64,000 nt of DNA from Acanthochlamys bracteata (GCA_019914995.1 CM034143.1:4218501-4282500); one strand, 5' to 3'. Numbered from the stretch's first letter, positions 1 to 16,739 are shown. Notes: generated from the letters alone by a model not told the origin. Made by a program: numbers and translations.

Positions 1-3653
<3,653 letters not shown>

Positions 3654-4424
3654 TATTGTTATTTCAATTCAGATAAGCAAGGTTGCCTTAAATTCTGGTC
3701 AGATCTGAATATTATGTTCAGAAATTCTCAGGGACATATTAAGAATATTCATCTTTTAAAGAAATTGTTGAGTCCGATTTTAATGAGGACATAACTTTGA
3801 GCCATAAGTGTTTTGTTGATATGTTTCATAATTTCATCTGTGCTATACTTCTGTTTGCATGGTTGGCATCAAAAAGAGTTTATAAAGGTTTTTGTTGGCT
3901 TGGTTTTACACTAAGAATTTGAGCACCAGTGTTGACATAGCAGAATTAAATCTACACTGGTTGGCTCAGGTAGAGTTGATTCTTGCCAACCTTTTAAATG
4001 TTGACAGGAACATATCATAATTCATGAATGGAAAGTATGCATACAGGTACCCAAGATTAGTGAAGCTTTTATATATTTTATTGTATATTAGTACTTTCTT
4101 GTGTACACCTATTTGTATTATGCAGTATGAATGGGATGAGATGCGTACTACCTTGAAAATCATTTTGGATACCCGAACTCGTATCATTTCTTTGTAATAC
4201 ACCACATACATTCTAACACATCATCACGAGCCATACATCTTGCCGGATTCTAATTGTACAATAAAATGAATGGTATAAGCTGGGGTACCTTCTCCAGTCA
4301 CTAGTATCACACAGGATGAGATGTATAAGTGTATGAAGACTTACTTAGAGAGGCACTGAGGGGGACTTACATGTAGTTCATCTGTTTTTTCATTCACTAC
4401 CATTGGAATAAAAAAAATTGTGAA
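3654..4424. other. Convergent intergenic region between CBL and the LRR gene
   Basis: It holds the 3' untranslated regions of two genes that point at each other. No further coding potential or repeat was recognised. Confidence 0.5.
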
Positions 4425-6755
4425 TCAGCTTTCTGTGTACAGATATTCAATATTAGACACTTGTACATCATCTTCAGCTTTACTTAAAGAATATTTTTGC
4501 CTCGTTACGATGTAAGTACCTATAAAAGCTGAAAATCCTAGGACGTAACCTGTTGCAAAAGCTATATTGAAGTATGACTTTTCAGATTGATCATCATCAA
4601 CATGCGAGGTAACAAAATATTCAGTGCTATTCTCAGTGCAATTGTTTGGCAATGGCAACCCACACATGTTGATGTTGCCAGTGTATGCTTGTGGAAAACT
4701 CTGAAGCTGTGCACCGTATGGAATTCTTCCTGAAAAGTTGTTATACGACAAGTTCAACCAACCCAAGAAATTCAACTCAACCATGCTTTCAGGAATTCTG
4801 CCTGAGAGTTTGTTTGCTGATAGGTCTAGAGACTCCAGCTGAGATAGTTCTCCAATACCTTCTGGAATCTCTCCGGTGAGTTGGTTCCCTGAAAGATTGA
4901 GAAACCGAAGACCACGAAGGTTTGCTAACTCTTTAGGAATCTCTCCAGAAAAAGCATTGCTACCAAAGTCTATACTTGTTAGAAGTGAAGCAGTGCTGGT
5001 ATATTCCAATTGTTGCCCTTTAATGTTTGTCACAACTCTCTCTATCAGGTAGTCACCGAATTCTTGGTCGTTGCTTATGATCAGTTTTTTGGTGTTTTCC
5101 ACTTTAGTCATGGCCACAAAGTTTCCAAGTGATGCTGGTAGTGTGCCTGAAAAGTTGTTGCTTGCAAGGATCAAGAGTTGGAGAGATGCAAGAGATGACA
5201 AGTTTTCCGGGATGTTGCCAGTAAACTTATTAGACCGGAGACAAAGAAGTTGCAGTGAAGAAAGGTTTTCTCCAATCCATAACGGTACGGTACCTGATAA
5301 CTTGTTATCTCTTAATGTAATACTGACCAACTTGGAGCAATTCTTCAAGGAAGAGGGTATCTCGCCTAAGAGGGAATTGTTTTGTATGTGCAATGACACG
5401 AGTTGATGTAGATATCCCACTGACTCAGGAATTTTCCCTGTGAAGTTGTTGTCTGATAAGTCGAGTACCTTCAACGACGAAGAACTTCTCCAACAGCGAG
5501 GTAGGTCTCCTGATAATAGATTGTCAGAGACACGGAGGACAAGTAATGCATCCATGTGGCAAATAAGATCTGGAATGTTACCGCTGATGTGGTTGTGGGA
5601 AAGCAAAAGTACCATGAGTTTCTCAACCTTGGTAAAGTTTTCAGGAATAGTTCCTGAGAATGAGTTATTGGATAGATCAATAAGCACTAGTGGATTACTG
5701 AACGTTGGCAACGCTCCCTCTAATTCATTACAACTTACATCAAAATGTTGGCCTACGTTCTCAACGATGGAGGGTAAATACCCCTTTATACTGTTGTTCT
5801 TTGCATGTAAAATATTGGTATAGAATTGCGTCGAATCCCAAAACCAAGGAGGAAACTCATCTGAAATTCCAGCTCCTGATATGCAAAGTTCTTCCAACTC
5901 AGTCTGGTTCTGAAGCCAAGATGGAAAGCTAGGACCTAGTTGACATGAACACATGACAATCCTCCTAGCTTTAAACGGAAGAACATAAGTTGCACTTGTT
6001 ATAACTTTCAATTGCTTATTGTAAGAGAGGTGCAAATCTTTCAGCCCTGTCGGAATATGAACTCCTGTCAGAACTCCTGTAAAATCATTGTAAGAGAGAT
6101 CAATGAACTCTAGCTCTGATAACTGGCTTAAACTTTCTGGGATTGTGCCGTTCAATCTGTTGTTCCTCAAATTCAACTTTCTTATACTATAATTTGAGCT
6201 CATGATACATCTAGAGAGACCATCTACAAGTCCCGTGATCTCTCCGAGGATGTTATTATGTGAGAAATCCAACTCCTTCAGATTGCAAAGGTTTCCTATA
6301 CTTCTCGGTACAACTCCACCAAACCTTGCACAGGAGAGGTTGAGGTAAACCAAGACATCAAGAGAGCCTATGAACTCAGGGATGGATAAGCCATTGAAGT
6401 TGTTTTGGCTCAAGTCTAGATATTTCAAGTGTTTCAATTGAGAAAGACAAGGATGCAGCTTACTCACTGGAGGGATGGATGAATTGCTGCTATAGGGATA
6501 CTGGAGATGGAGCTCTGTGACATGATCTGTCGTATTGTCGCATACAACGCCACTCCATGTGCAGAAGTTTTCATCCGTCGACGTCCAAGATGATAGCCAG
6601 TCTTGATCAGTGTTTGCTAGATATGATTTGATAGAGAGCAGGGTTTGCCTCTCAGTATCAGTGCAGAAAGTTTTGTTTGTAGTTTCATGATAAAGGAATG
6701 CAGAAGCTGTACTGATAATGGCCATGAAACTAAGTAGTAGCAGGAGGAGCTCCAT
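4425..6755 (-). CDS. LRR receptor-like protein (RLP), membrane anchored, no kinase
   Basis: An intact intronless gene of 776 codons when started at the ATG at 6755-6753. The open frame runs further upstream, but this ATG places a clean signal peptide (MELLLLLLSFMAIISTASA) at the N-terminus. Domains in order: LRR N-terminal cap with CTDTERQTLLSIKSYL and the FCTWSGVVCDN cysteine pair; a long run of 24-residue extracellular LRRs with the L..L.L..N.F.G.IP pattern; a non-LRR island around residues 570-610 (VVTNIKGQQLEYTSTAS); last LRRs; a C-terminal cap with MCGLPLPNNC; one transmembrane helix near residues 729-750; and a 26-residue cytoplasmic tail. Many N-glycosylation sites are present. RLPs of this type sense microbial or developmental ligands with co-receptor kinases such as SOBIR1/BAK1. 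Ligand unknown. A dead relative lies at 17.8-22.3 kb. Confidence 0.93.
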   Translation of the reverse strand: MELLLLLLSFMAIISTASAFLYHETTNKTFCTDTERQTLLSIKSYLANTDQDWLSSWTSTDENFCTWSGVVCDNTTDHVTELHLQYPYSSNSSIPPVSKLHPCLSQLKHLKYLDLSQNNFNGLSIPEFIGSLDVLVYLNLSCARFGGVVPRSIGNLCNLKELDFSHNNILGEITGLVDGLSRCIMSSNYSIRKLNLRNNRLNGTIPESLSQLSELEFIDLSYNDFTGVLTGVHIPTGLKDLHLSYNKQLKVITSATYVLPFKARRIVMCSCQLGPSFPSWLQNQTELEELCISGAGISDEFPPWFWDSTQFYTNILHAKNNSIKGYLPSIVENVGQHFDVSCNELEGALPTFSNPLVLIDLSNNSFSGTIPENFTKVEKLMVLLLSHNHISGNIPDLICHMDALLVLRVSDNLLSGDLPRCWRSSSSLKVLDLSDNNFTGKIPESVGYLHQLVSLHIQNNSLLGEIPSSLKNCSKLVSITLRDNKLSGTVPLWIGENLSSLQLLCLRSNKFTGNIPENLSSLASLQLLILASNNFSGTLPASLGNFVAMTKVENTKKLIISNDQEFGDYLIERVVTNIKGQQLEYTSTASLLTSIDFGSNAFSGEIPKELANLRGLRFLNLSGNQLTGEIPEGIGELSQLESLDLSANKLSGRIPESMVELNFLGWLNLSYNNFSGRIPYGAQLQSFPQAYTGNINMCGLPLPNNCTENSTEYFVTSHVDDDQSEKSYFNIAFATGYVLGFSAFIGTYIVTRQKYSLSKAEDDVQVSNIEYLYTES

Positions 6756-7329
6756 TGTCAGGTAGGTATTCTTTTTTCTGGTTTGATAAGAGAAGAATTT
6801 TGTAGATGAAAAAGAAGATTGCATGCGTTGCATAAAATAATAGGGTTTGATATGACTCACAAACCGAAGAGAACTTTATATGGCAACTCGAAGAAAGCAA
6901 AAATTTTCAAATTGATCGCCGGAGATAAAAAATGAATGAAGTCGGTTAATGCTTGCTTTCCGATGAAGTCGAATAACTTCAAATTCTAATTTATTAGCGT
7001 TGGGTAGGTCAAAATTCATATTTGAATTCTATATTCAAATCTTGACACACTGGAAGAAATTAACATCTTCAATCAATGTCTAGAAAACGAAAACAAAAGA
7101 GAGCTGGATGCTTAAGAATATGTGTGAACAAGAACTCGTTGAGGTAGCAAAGTCAGCGAGAATGAGATAAAAGGGTCAAAATATGTTAGTAAGAGTACTA
7201 TCTCAAATCTTATTTACCTTTTCTATACTCATATAAGAACATATATACAATCCTCATACATAATAAGCAATAAAGTTCTAAATAAAAAAAATATTATGAT
7301 ATAACTAAAATATTTAGATATATGTAACA
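6756..7329. other. Upstream region of the RLP gene
   Basis: It contains the 5' leader and promoter of the minus-strand RLP gene, followed by AT-rich sequence. No clear TATA element or repeat could be assigned with confidence. Confidence 0.4.
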
Positions 7330-10060
7330 CTCACGTCAATAATGTTCAAGTTATTGCAAAGATATCATCGATACCTAACTTATTTAATGAGTTATCAAAG
7401 ATTCTATTTGAAACTGTTTTTTTTAATCAATTTGTCTTGTAATTGTACTTCTGAATTCATAAGAGGTAGCTCAATTAATTTCGTCTCCAATTTCTTTTTG
7501 GTGAAATATCGATCAACCTCAACATGCTTAATTCGATCAGACTATGCTTGCTTATGAATAATATTATTATTATCTTATTATCATAAAATAGGCTCATAAA
7601 TTTTCATAGAAAAATCAATTTCTATCAATAATAATCGAAGACATAAAAGTTTATAAATTTTATATGTCAATACATTGTATTCAGTTTCAGTAGTAACCGT
7701 TTTCTATTTCTTACTTTTTTATGTGATTAGATTTTCACTAACAAATATAAATTATCGAAATATGGAACACCCGTTGTCTTATCCCCTACCTAATTTGTAT
7801 CAATATCATCTATATTAGATGGTTATATTTTTTAAATAGTAATATTTTGCTTATTTTGCTTAGTGCTGATTTTTAAATATTTCAAATTTCTATTCATAGT
7901 TTCTATATGATCAACATTTGAAAAATATAAACTGACTCACAATACTCATCACATAGATATATCATTACGTGTATGTGATAAATAAATTAATTTACTTACC
8001 AATTGTTGATGTCTTTACTTAACTGCTGATATTTGATCACAATATTTTTTCAAAATTATGATTCTCAACGAGTGGTGTCTCTGCTCGATTGTAATCAGAC
8101 ATTCGTGTCTCAAATATTAAATCAAAAATATATTTTTGTAATAGAAAAATACCTTATTTAGACCTTGTCATTTTAACGAATAGAAAATGTTTTAATTCGC
8201 TAAATTTTTTTATTTCAAATTAAGAGGCTAAATACTCCTTTAATAATTGAATTTCTTCTTTATTATTACTTGTAACAATGATATCAAAATAAATTTTCAA
8301 AACAGTTATCTTATTATCTTGATTTTAAAAAAATAATATATGATTAGGATTACTCTGTCAGTCGATATGAACTCAAGGTTTGACTGTCAAATCATACTGT
8401 GGAGATTGCTTCAGCAAATACAATATCGTTTTTAACTTACAGATATAGTCAGTTCTATTCGATACACCATATATAGATAAAAGTTTTACATACACTTTTT
8501 TTTTATATTCAGAATGAAGAAATAATTTTTTACATCAAATTGCTGTAAGAGTTAAGTAAGATTTGTTGTTAACCAAAATAATATCATGATGGTATTAACT
8601 TTTACAATTAGTGCATAAGTTTCGTGATATCTACTCCTTATGTTTGTGAGTATTCTTTAGCCATTAATTTTATCTTATAAATCTCGATTGTTTAATATAG
8701 TTTTGTGTTTGAATGTGTATATCCAATAAGTGCAAAAGATTCGTGATAATCTACTCCATAGTATTAATTCTTATGAAGGGTTTCATCTTCTCATTCATAG
8801 CGTGAATTTATTTATGATCGGATAAGACTTAATGTTAATAGAAAGAACCACAACTCCTATCTGATTAATGAAGGCCACATATAAAGAGAACGTCTTGTGA
8901 GATGATAAATGATTAGTAATCGGATGGAGACATCTTCTTATAATGAATATCTTTCAGGAGGTTTCATGACTTTCTCTAAATGGCAACCAATAACTCTTAT
9001 TGATAATGTCAGACTTATCCACAATAATACTTTAAGTCTCAATACTTTAGGATGCAATAGAGAGATTTCTTCCATAATTTTAACTCTTTTTGTTTCTTCT
9101 GTCTTTCCGTTCAAATTTAGTAGTTTCAATATCATCCAGATCTGAGCCGATACGCACGCATTGTCTCGACCTTCCTCAATATATGTGCTGAAATTAATGG
9201 TTGTAAGAAAAATTCAGATCTTTCATAACTTCATCTCTCCATGAAGTTATGCATGTGATGCAAATCTTACAAAATAGATTTTTTATTTTAATCACAAAAG
9301 TACGACGTGTCGGTAAATGATAATAACAATAATCTTTCTACTAAAGACCATAATCAAAAAACACACACAAATTTATCATTTTTATTCTTCATAACGTATA
9401 ACCATGTCATATCTTTACAATCATTTGTAAATGTTATAAACATCTAATGCCAGTAGAGTCATAACCGGAGAGAGTTTCCAAACATTCTAATGAATTAATT
9501 CAACTAAAGGTGTTCTTTTATTAGAAAATAAAAGTAAGGAATTCGATGAATCCTAGCAAGAATATAAGCCTCACATTAAAATTCAGACTCTTTGAGAACA
9601 GATAATAAAGATGGTAATGAACGACGTAAAAAAATATGACCTATTCGTCAATGCTAAAATCAAAATTTAGTCTTCTTGTCAATATCAGATCCACGAAAGC
9701 TTTTATGTCTTTTGAAACTGATATTATCCAAATAATATAAGCCCCTCCTTAGTGCCACGCTTAATAATCTCATAAATTTAGATATCCTAAAATAAACAAA
9801 AATATAGATATAATAAAATAATGTAATTAAATTATTTAATGTATGTCCAATAGATAACAAGTTATTTGATAAAAAGGGATAAGCAGTTCTATAAGATAAA
9901 AAATGTGTCAACATCACTACTTCAGCACTTGTCACTAGATAAGTATTTCCATTAGTATTTGTCAAAATATGTCTAATTAATTGGAGTAGTTGTGATTTGA
10001 AATTTTTTTGACGAAATGTCATATGCTCTGTGATTTCAGAATCTAAATTCATTTGTATCC
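7330..10060 (-). mobile_element. Copia-type LTR retrotransposon fossil
   Basis: On the minus strand the 7340-7760 part resembles the RNase H/3' end of a Ty1/Copia polyprotein, 8340-8480 and 8880-9140 resemble the reverse transcriptase and integrase-side regions, and the far end near 10060 is less clear. Base composition is strongly AT-shifted. The element is badly broken in many places and looks old. I could not define its LTRs, so the ends are approximate. Confidence 0.55.
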
Positions 10061-10260
10061 TTTTTAAAATCTAAATAATATTTAGGGCATAAATTTTGTT
10101 GCATACAGTGCAAAATTTTGAATTAAATGGTGCTTCTCTATAGAATTTTTTTTTTCTTCAATTCGTCCCGCCACTCAGAATATTCAATTAAATTAGAAGT
10201 ATGAATATTGATTATGGCCAAACTTAACTCAATAAATACACCTCAATTCCTCTTTTCTAT

Positions 10261-10985
10261 TTTTTTTTTTTTTTTCAGATCTGTTTGATCCAGACTAGGT
10301 TGACAGTCGGGCCGGACTATCGAGCTATAGAATGATCCTGTCGGGCCGGATTGAATCGTTCGGATTTGGGTTGGTTTGTTCCGTACGAATCAATTGGTAC
10401 AGTTTCGGTTCGGGTTGACTAGTTTAATTTTGGTTGGGTCGGAACGGCGACAAGTGGCGAGCAACAGTGGCAATAAGGTAGTGGCAGATACAGGAGAGAG
10501 GCCGCGAGAAGCAGAGATTAAGTTTTGCGCGAGCAATCCGCGCAGCAAATCATCAGCGATATGCGACGAAACGGCGACCAGACATATAATTTCAAAAGTC
10601 GGGTCTAATGTGTAGCGACAACATAGCGATGGCTTATATGATCGAAATAGATGAAGAGGTTGTTCGAGGTTGAAGATTGTCGACAGTGGCGCCGACGTCG
10701 AACATCTGATGTTTTTTTTTTCTTTCAATGGAGTAGGCAATTTGGCAATCCGGTGCGGCGGTCTACACGACAATACAGCGATGATGGTGCGGCGATGCAA
10801 GGAGATTGACAGAATGATAGTGGGAAATCAGGTAGTGCGGGGGCGGCAACTGAACTGCAATGTTGCTATCGGCGTGGTGATGTTGATCGGAGTTGGATTC
10901 CTGTCAATATGGTGCACCTATCTATCTCCGGAGAAATTAGGTTGGTCGGATTTGGTTACGAACGACTAAGTTTGGTCAAATTAGT
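10261..10985. repeat. GC-rich island of unknown origin, probably transposon-derived
   Basis: This stretch stands out from its AT-rich surroundings by GC content and by repeated words such as GTCGGGCCGGA and GGCGACAAGTGGCGA. It starts after a poly-T tract (about 10260-10276). Both strands have open frames of up to about 136 codons with no recognisable protein, as expected for GC-rich DNA with few stops. The CGGGCCGG-rich start resembles the subterminal part of some plant hAT elements and the untranslated leaders of LTR elements. No terminal repeats or target duplication were found. Confidence 0.35.
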
Positions 10986-13254
10986 CTAATCTAAGGTCGG
11001 CGGCAATGCAACAGTGGTTAGGATTTAATGCTCTAACATCATGATGAAGAAACTATTTTGCTGTTCATATCTTCATGAACAATCTAGAAATGCATAATGT
11101 TGATTTCAGAATGTAACGTGAATTGCTGAGAAAATGCAACATAGAGAAAAATATAGAAGATAATGTGTGTGAGAAGTAAGATACATAATAGTGATACACC
11201 TCTTCAGGTAAAGGATTTCAATTTTCCAGGGTGGAGATAGTCTATGATGAAAGATTAATGAAGTTTCGCACGATGTTTACATCTTAACCTGACTATCCTG
11301 TTCTTTCTTGAATTAGTATTATCTAATTTGAAACATGAATTAGTCGTTACCGATGGAATGAGTCTTTGGACCTAGTCGTGTCCTCCTACTCTGCCTCTGA
11401 CTTAGTTGATTTAGTAAGACACCGTGGACCTATTACGACTAGAATGCAACAGTACCAGGTAAAAGCATGTTCACGGCCATGGATGCTATGGTATTTCAAT
11501 AGCATTGTGATTGCACGACAGCATAGTATTAAAATACAAAGGAATAGGAGCTGGCTTTCAGTACCGTACTCTTACTTAAAGAGTCAATTAATATATAATA
11601 ACTTACCATGTTAAGATATCTTATAATGATCTAAGCATGCAGCAAGGTATATTTCAAAACTAACCGTATCCAAACACTTTGAAGTTATGGCCATAGTATT
11701 TCAAAACTAATCAACCATGCAGCAAGCGTCTCATAGGACGGGTTTTAATTAAATAAAAATGAGTTTAGTATAAGTGAGTATCATAAAAATAAAATTGGAT
11801 AAAAAATAGAATTAGCTAAATATAATTTAGAATATTAATTAAAATACGTAAAATTAAATTTTAATAAAAGTGAAGTTTTGATATATAAGTGAAAGTGAAA
11901 CTCAATATGAAGTGGTTGAATTTAAAATTTGAAGGAATAAATTAAAGTTACTTTAATTAAAACATGGTCTTATAATGTGTTGTTTAAGCTCTAATTTTCT
12001 GATTTTTTTGTTTGTTTTTTTTTTTTTGGAAGAGATAAATACAACCAATCTGTGAATGAATGCTTTAGAATTTTTCATGAATATGTTATTTATTAAGAAT
12101 TTGATTTTTAAGCTTTTTGTAATGTTTTCATTGGTGGAGGTCTACGGTTTCATATATGCCAACTATTATTCAATATTCGTAAGGCGTAATGTAGCGAGAG
12201 ATGCTATATGATTGAGCTAAATCCAATCCTGACCTCTATTTAAAACGCGAGCCGGAGTTACGTTTGTTTGGTTTTTATAAAACACTTGAACTATTATGGT
12301 TGGTTGAGAGCCAAGAATAGCCCGGTGACAGCAACTAGTTTCCCTTTTGAACAAAAGTGCTAAAATTTAAAATATAAAATATTTTTATTTTTTTATTTCA
12401 AAAAAATAAAAATAATAATAAAAGTTTTTTATTACGTAAATATTTTTATATTTTTTAAATTTATATAAATATTTTATATATTTATAAAAAATATATTAAA
12501 ATATAAATAATAAATAAAAATTAGCTTTTGAGAAAAGCTTTTCCATAATCAACGAATCAATGAATAGAGCAATGTTAGAATTGTTTTGATCAGATATACA
12601 CTATCAATGCGTCACATGATTGAATTAAAAAATCATATTATGAATTATTAATTCTTTTGAACTATATTAGCAATCACTTATACACATTAATCTTAAAGTT
12701 CATCGGCTGAAATAACTTTAATAGATAACAGTCTCTATACAGTCGCAACCATCATAAAGACAACCAAGTTTACATAATAAACCCTCTAAAAAAGGAAAAT
12801 CATGGTATGAAGCACTACTTCATTCAACAATAATATATTATAGTAATTCATCTCTAGCACATTGTTAAGATCAGATTATATTGGCCACAACATTAGAGGA
12901 TAACCGTACCTTTATCAGATATTTATTAGGACTCTAACGATCATGGTCTATTACCGTTGTTTGAGGATGAGAACGAGCAACATCAAAGTAGATTCTTGTT
13001 GTTGGAAACTAGAGGATCATTGTGAAGAGGACAACGCTTTTGGATCACAATACTCTTTAAGTGGAATGGAAAGTGACATATAGAAAATCAGTGGCTCTTC
13101 TCTCCAAATTAGATGTACCATCTCATTTCTCTCACAAGGAGATTGGGCTCAAATTCGAACTTAAATGGATTCCTAAAATCATCTCACCTCACAAGGTTTC
13201 TCTTTCTCTTAGTTTGGGCTCTTTGAAAGGCACGAGTAAAAATCGCAATTTAGG
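10986..13254. other. AT-rich intergenic DNA, no gene recognised
   Basis: It has a few short open frames without family resemblance. The 12240-12545 section is an AT-rich stretch, beginning with GTTTGTTTGG, that resembles the AT-rich MITE-like blocks at 38.2, 48.3 and 52.8 kb. Confidence 0.4.
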
Positions 13255-14110
13255 TTAGTGAATCGATTTCGGATCGATCCATTTAATAATTAGGTCAAAT
13301 TTGTTCAACTCTAATCTAATTTATAAATTTATACGAGTCAAAATTATCAATCTTAACCCAATCTATAAATTTGTATGGATCAAAATTGTTAACTCTAACC
13401 TAATCTATTAATAACTGAATCAAATTCGAATCGACCTATTTAATTATAATTAAAATTATTAATTATTAATTTATATTTTAAAGCTTCAGCGAATTTATAA
13501 TATCAGTTTTAATAAAAGTGCACGATATTTTTAGTGACGATATATAATGAATACCAATCAAAATATACTTTTTTTAATATCTTCATCAGTTCTTAAAAAA
13601 TTCAAAAAAATTATTTTATTTTTTAAAAATATGTGATAATAGCTAAAATTTTATTATTATAAATACATAATAATAATTTCGATAAAAATTTTGATAAACA
13701 TAGTTATCTAACAAAATTTTGATAAAAATTTTTATACGAAATTCAAATTCGTTATTACAGAAATATCTATATAGTAATACTTTCGATAATATTATAATTC
13801 TCATCCTACACTATTTTACTAAAATATAAAAATAACAATTAATTATAAATATCATATAATTTAATAATTTATAAATTATTATTATCGATTATTTTTATTG
13901 CTACTATTTTAATAAACGAAAAGAAAAAGTCAAATATTATTTCTTTAAGAGATTGTAATTCGAATTAGTAGATCAATTTTGAGTTAATCCGAATTGATCT
14001 ATTTAATAATCAAATTAAATTCGCTTAATTCTAACTCAAACTATATATTTATATAAATTAATTTTTTTAATTTTAAATCTAATTAAATAGACCGTTTTAA
14101 AATTGTGTTT
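13255..14110. repeat. AT-rich repeat block with tandem ~43-bp units
   Basis: From about 13303 to 13410 a unit built around CTAATCTATAAATTTGTAYG and GTCAAAATT is repeated about two and a half times. A related sequence (GATCTATTTAATAATCAAA) recurs near 13995-14030, so the whole block may be one element of roughly 0.85 kb. The family was not identified and no target duplication was seen. Confidence 0.4.
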
Positions 14111-14327
14111 TCGGATCCAACCATAAATTATCGCTCCTGCCCACGAGCGAGCACCTCAGCTGCCTCTTGGCCTTGATGGCCATTTAGGAAATGAGTGGCT
14201 ACCATTATGCGACATCAACATCACTCAGATCATCAGATGTGGTCGTTACAGAGCACAAGCTAAGAGACGCACACCCTTCACAGCCTTTCCATTGCCTCCC
14301 CCAACAAAGTTAAAAAGAAGAGAAGAT
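14111..14327 (+). promoter_or_regulatory. Probable promoter and 5' leader of FKBP16-1
   Basis: GC content rises sharply relative to the repeat block on the left, and the stretch runs directly into the ATG at 14328. No in-frame upstream ATG was preferred over this one. Individual elements were not assigned. Confidence 0.4.
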
Positions 14328-16739
14328 ATGAATACTTGCAGGTTGGTAGGAGCTCTCACTCCCTTCACCCTTACCATTTCTCCCACTACAAGGTGCCTCT
14401 CTCTCTCTCCCTGTGTATGTGCGTCTGCGTAACAAAAGCTGGATTTAGTTTCATGCACTTTTGCATTCTCTAGAGAAAATTTAATAGCAATCCACCTGAC
14501 CTATATATGATCATTTTGTTGGATTAAACAGTTCCATAAAGAAGGGAATTCCTCAGATCAACAGGGTGAGGTGTACCCTCAAATCCGATTGTTTTGAAGC
14601 ATTCAATCAAGCTAAAAGGAGGAAATTATTCGCCGTTCCCGTGTGTCTAACGGTCACATGTTTGTTTGCTGATCCTGCTGTTGCAGCACAATCACAAGAG
14701 ACTGAAGTAATCCGGTAAGGTTTGTTGAGGAACTCAAGAGTATAGTCATCGTTTTGGGCTTCAATTAGCTCATAGTTCATTGTTGTTGCTACTTCAAATC
14801 CCACTGAAGTAGTATGGGAGAATTACTTTTGGTTTCTCATATTCACTGTTTTCACCTGTTTCTAAGAGGATCTTTCTGTTGGCTTGGGAAGAATTCAGAT
14901 ACCAGAAGCTCAATAATGGCGTAAAATTTGAAGGTAGTGATATATCTTGTTCCTCAATCGTAGTAATAATTTTCTAAAAGTGATAATGATAACGGTTATA
15001 AAACTTACTAACAGGACTAACAAATTTAATAGATCCTTACAAGTCAAAGTGAAGAGAGATATTTAAATAGCATTCAATAATTTAAAATTGCTGTAAGTGT
15101 ATGACTTGTTTTTGAATGGCATCTCATATCTCAACTTAACGGTCCTTTTACTTCGGTCATTTTAAAGATATTGTTGAAGGAGAAGGACCAGTTGCTTATG
15201 AAGGAGCTCTTGTTGAACTTAACTATGTCTGCCGACGTTCAAATGGGTACTTTGTTCATAGGTAAGTCAGAAGCCATGCTCCTATGACGACAACGCCATA
15301 CAACAAGCTCAGTAGCACTATCAACTGATTCTGCACCATTTTCTGGCTACGCTCATAATGGATATTGGATATATAACACAGATAAAAGACAATCTAAAAT
15401 CTTGCTACCATTAATAAAAAGAAGTTTTGATTGATTCACACGTTAGTACATCTAATTTCTATAATCCGTTTGGCGGTTGCAGCACAATAGACCAGTTTAG
15501 CGGTGAAAGCAATCCAGTGGTACTTCCTCTTGACAAAGGTGAGGTCAGTATAAGCTTCTGACATGAAAATTATGTCCACTTCTGGCATTTCTAATTTCTT
15601 AAACATTTAAGAAGCATCTATGCTTCATATACTCATGTTAAGTCAAATTTAGATTTACTTCTCTGTTTTCTGCTGTCGTGGGCTAACTTCCGCATTCCCT
15701 TTCTGCAGATTATAGAAGGACTAAAAGATGTTTTAGTTGGCATGAAGGTTGGAGGTAATATTAAGATACAAATTAATTCAAATAACAACGTCAAGTTACA
15801 AATCTGTTTTACAAGGACTGGCCCTTTGGGGACACTAGCAAGGACGTTTAAAGAACATAGCTCCTGCTTTCTAGAACTTATATTGTACAATTTTGTGATA
15901 AAAATTAATCAGATCTAAAAGATCTAGGATGCTTATGTTCAAGTAAACCTAAGCTTGGAGCCTGCCTACAACTTCAGTATTACATGTAGATTATTTGAAA
16001 ATTTCAAATTGAAAGCAACAGTTTTACGGGTGTAAATTTAGAGTTGATGCACCCCACTGAGACTTCTTTAAGTCAATGAAGCATTTGCCCAGATATACTT
16101 GGGAAGTCATTCGTTCTCATTAGTGAAAATGGCACCACAGGCTAGTGATGATATAGATGTTACAAAATCTCTATATATATTTACTTTCTTAAAATCAACT
16201 GCTCTGACAAAATAGTCGTATCGATCGAAAGTGACAACTATTGATTCAGTGTGAAGAGTAAATTATACTAATCTTAATTCATTGTCTATGATTTTCTTGG
16301 TCCATAAGGTTCCTCACAATAGTGTATGTTATAAGATAGATTAGTAATCATCTATGTCATGTACTTTTTATAAAAAATCTTTGGTGTTTAGCAATACCTC
16401 TCCAACAGAGACTGTTTGAGCTCGAAGTTTTACGGTTAAAAAGTTTAACTGATCCTCAGATGTAACCAATCGTTTTGCTTTTCGGCTGTTTTTGCAGGGA
16501 AAAGGAGAGCACTGATTCCCCCTAGCGTTGGGTATGTCAATGAACGTTTGAAACCAATCCCCAACGAGGTACAAATTTTCTTCATATGGTATATATAAAC
16601 TTCTGGTCTTCGTCATAGACCTCAAAGCTTTTGGTTAAATATTGATCAATTTGAACAGTTTGGTCCTCGAAGGAGTCTCCTCTCTCATGCAAAGGAGCCA
16701 TTGATTTTTGAGGTACAACTTTTGAAGGTGCTTTCCTGA
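14328..16739 (+). CDS. FKBP16-1: FKBP-type immunophilin of the thylakoid lumen, FKBP16-1 type
   Basis: Eight exons join in frame: 14328-14392, 14532-14714, 14899-14933, 15178-15261, 15483-15543, 15709-15754, 16498-16568 and 16659-16739 (TGA 16737-16739). The N-terminus is a plastid transit peptide followed by a lumenal signal with KRRK, a hydrophobic stretch and ADPAVAA, which looks like a thylakoid processing site. The FKBP domain follows (YQKLNNGVKFEDIVEGEGP through FEVQLLKVLS). The usual FD pair of the FKBP12 active site is replaced by VH in NGYFVHSTIDQ, and the tryptophan of the pocket floor by leucine (EGLKDVLVGM), so peptidyl-prolyl isomerase activity is probably weak or absent, as for several lumenal FKBPs. 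Assignment to FKBP16-1 rests on remembered similarity to At4g26555 (FSGES, RALIPPSVGY and FGPRRSLLSHA motifs). Confidence 0.93.

Noticed and set aside
5071-5932. Plus-strand open frames of 75-127 codons
   Set aside because: They lie antisense inside the intact RLP gene and show no independent family resemblance.
8909-9145. Frames on both strands in the 8.9-9.1 kb region as a host gene
   Set aside because: The region reads as part of a decayed Copia element on the minus strand.
10376-10800. Overlapping frames of 79 and 136 codons on opposite strands
   Set aside because: They overlap each other in GC-rich DNA and have no recognisable domain, so they were not called as genes.
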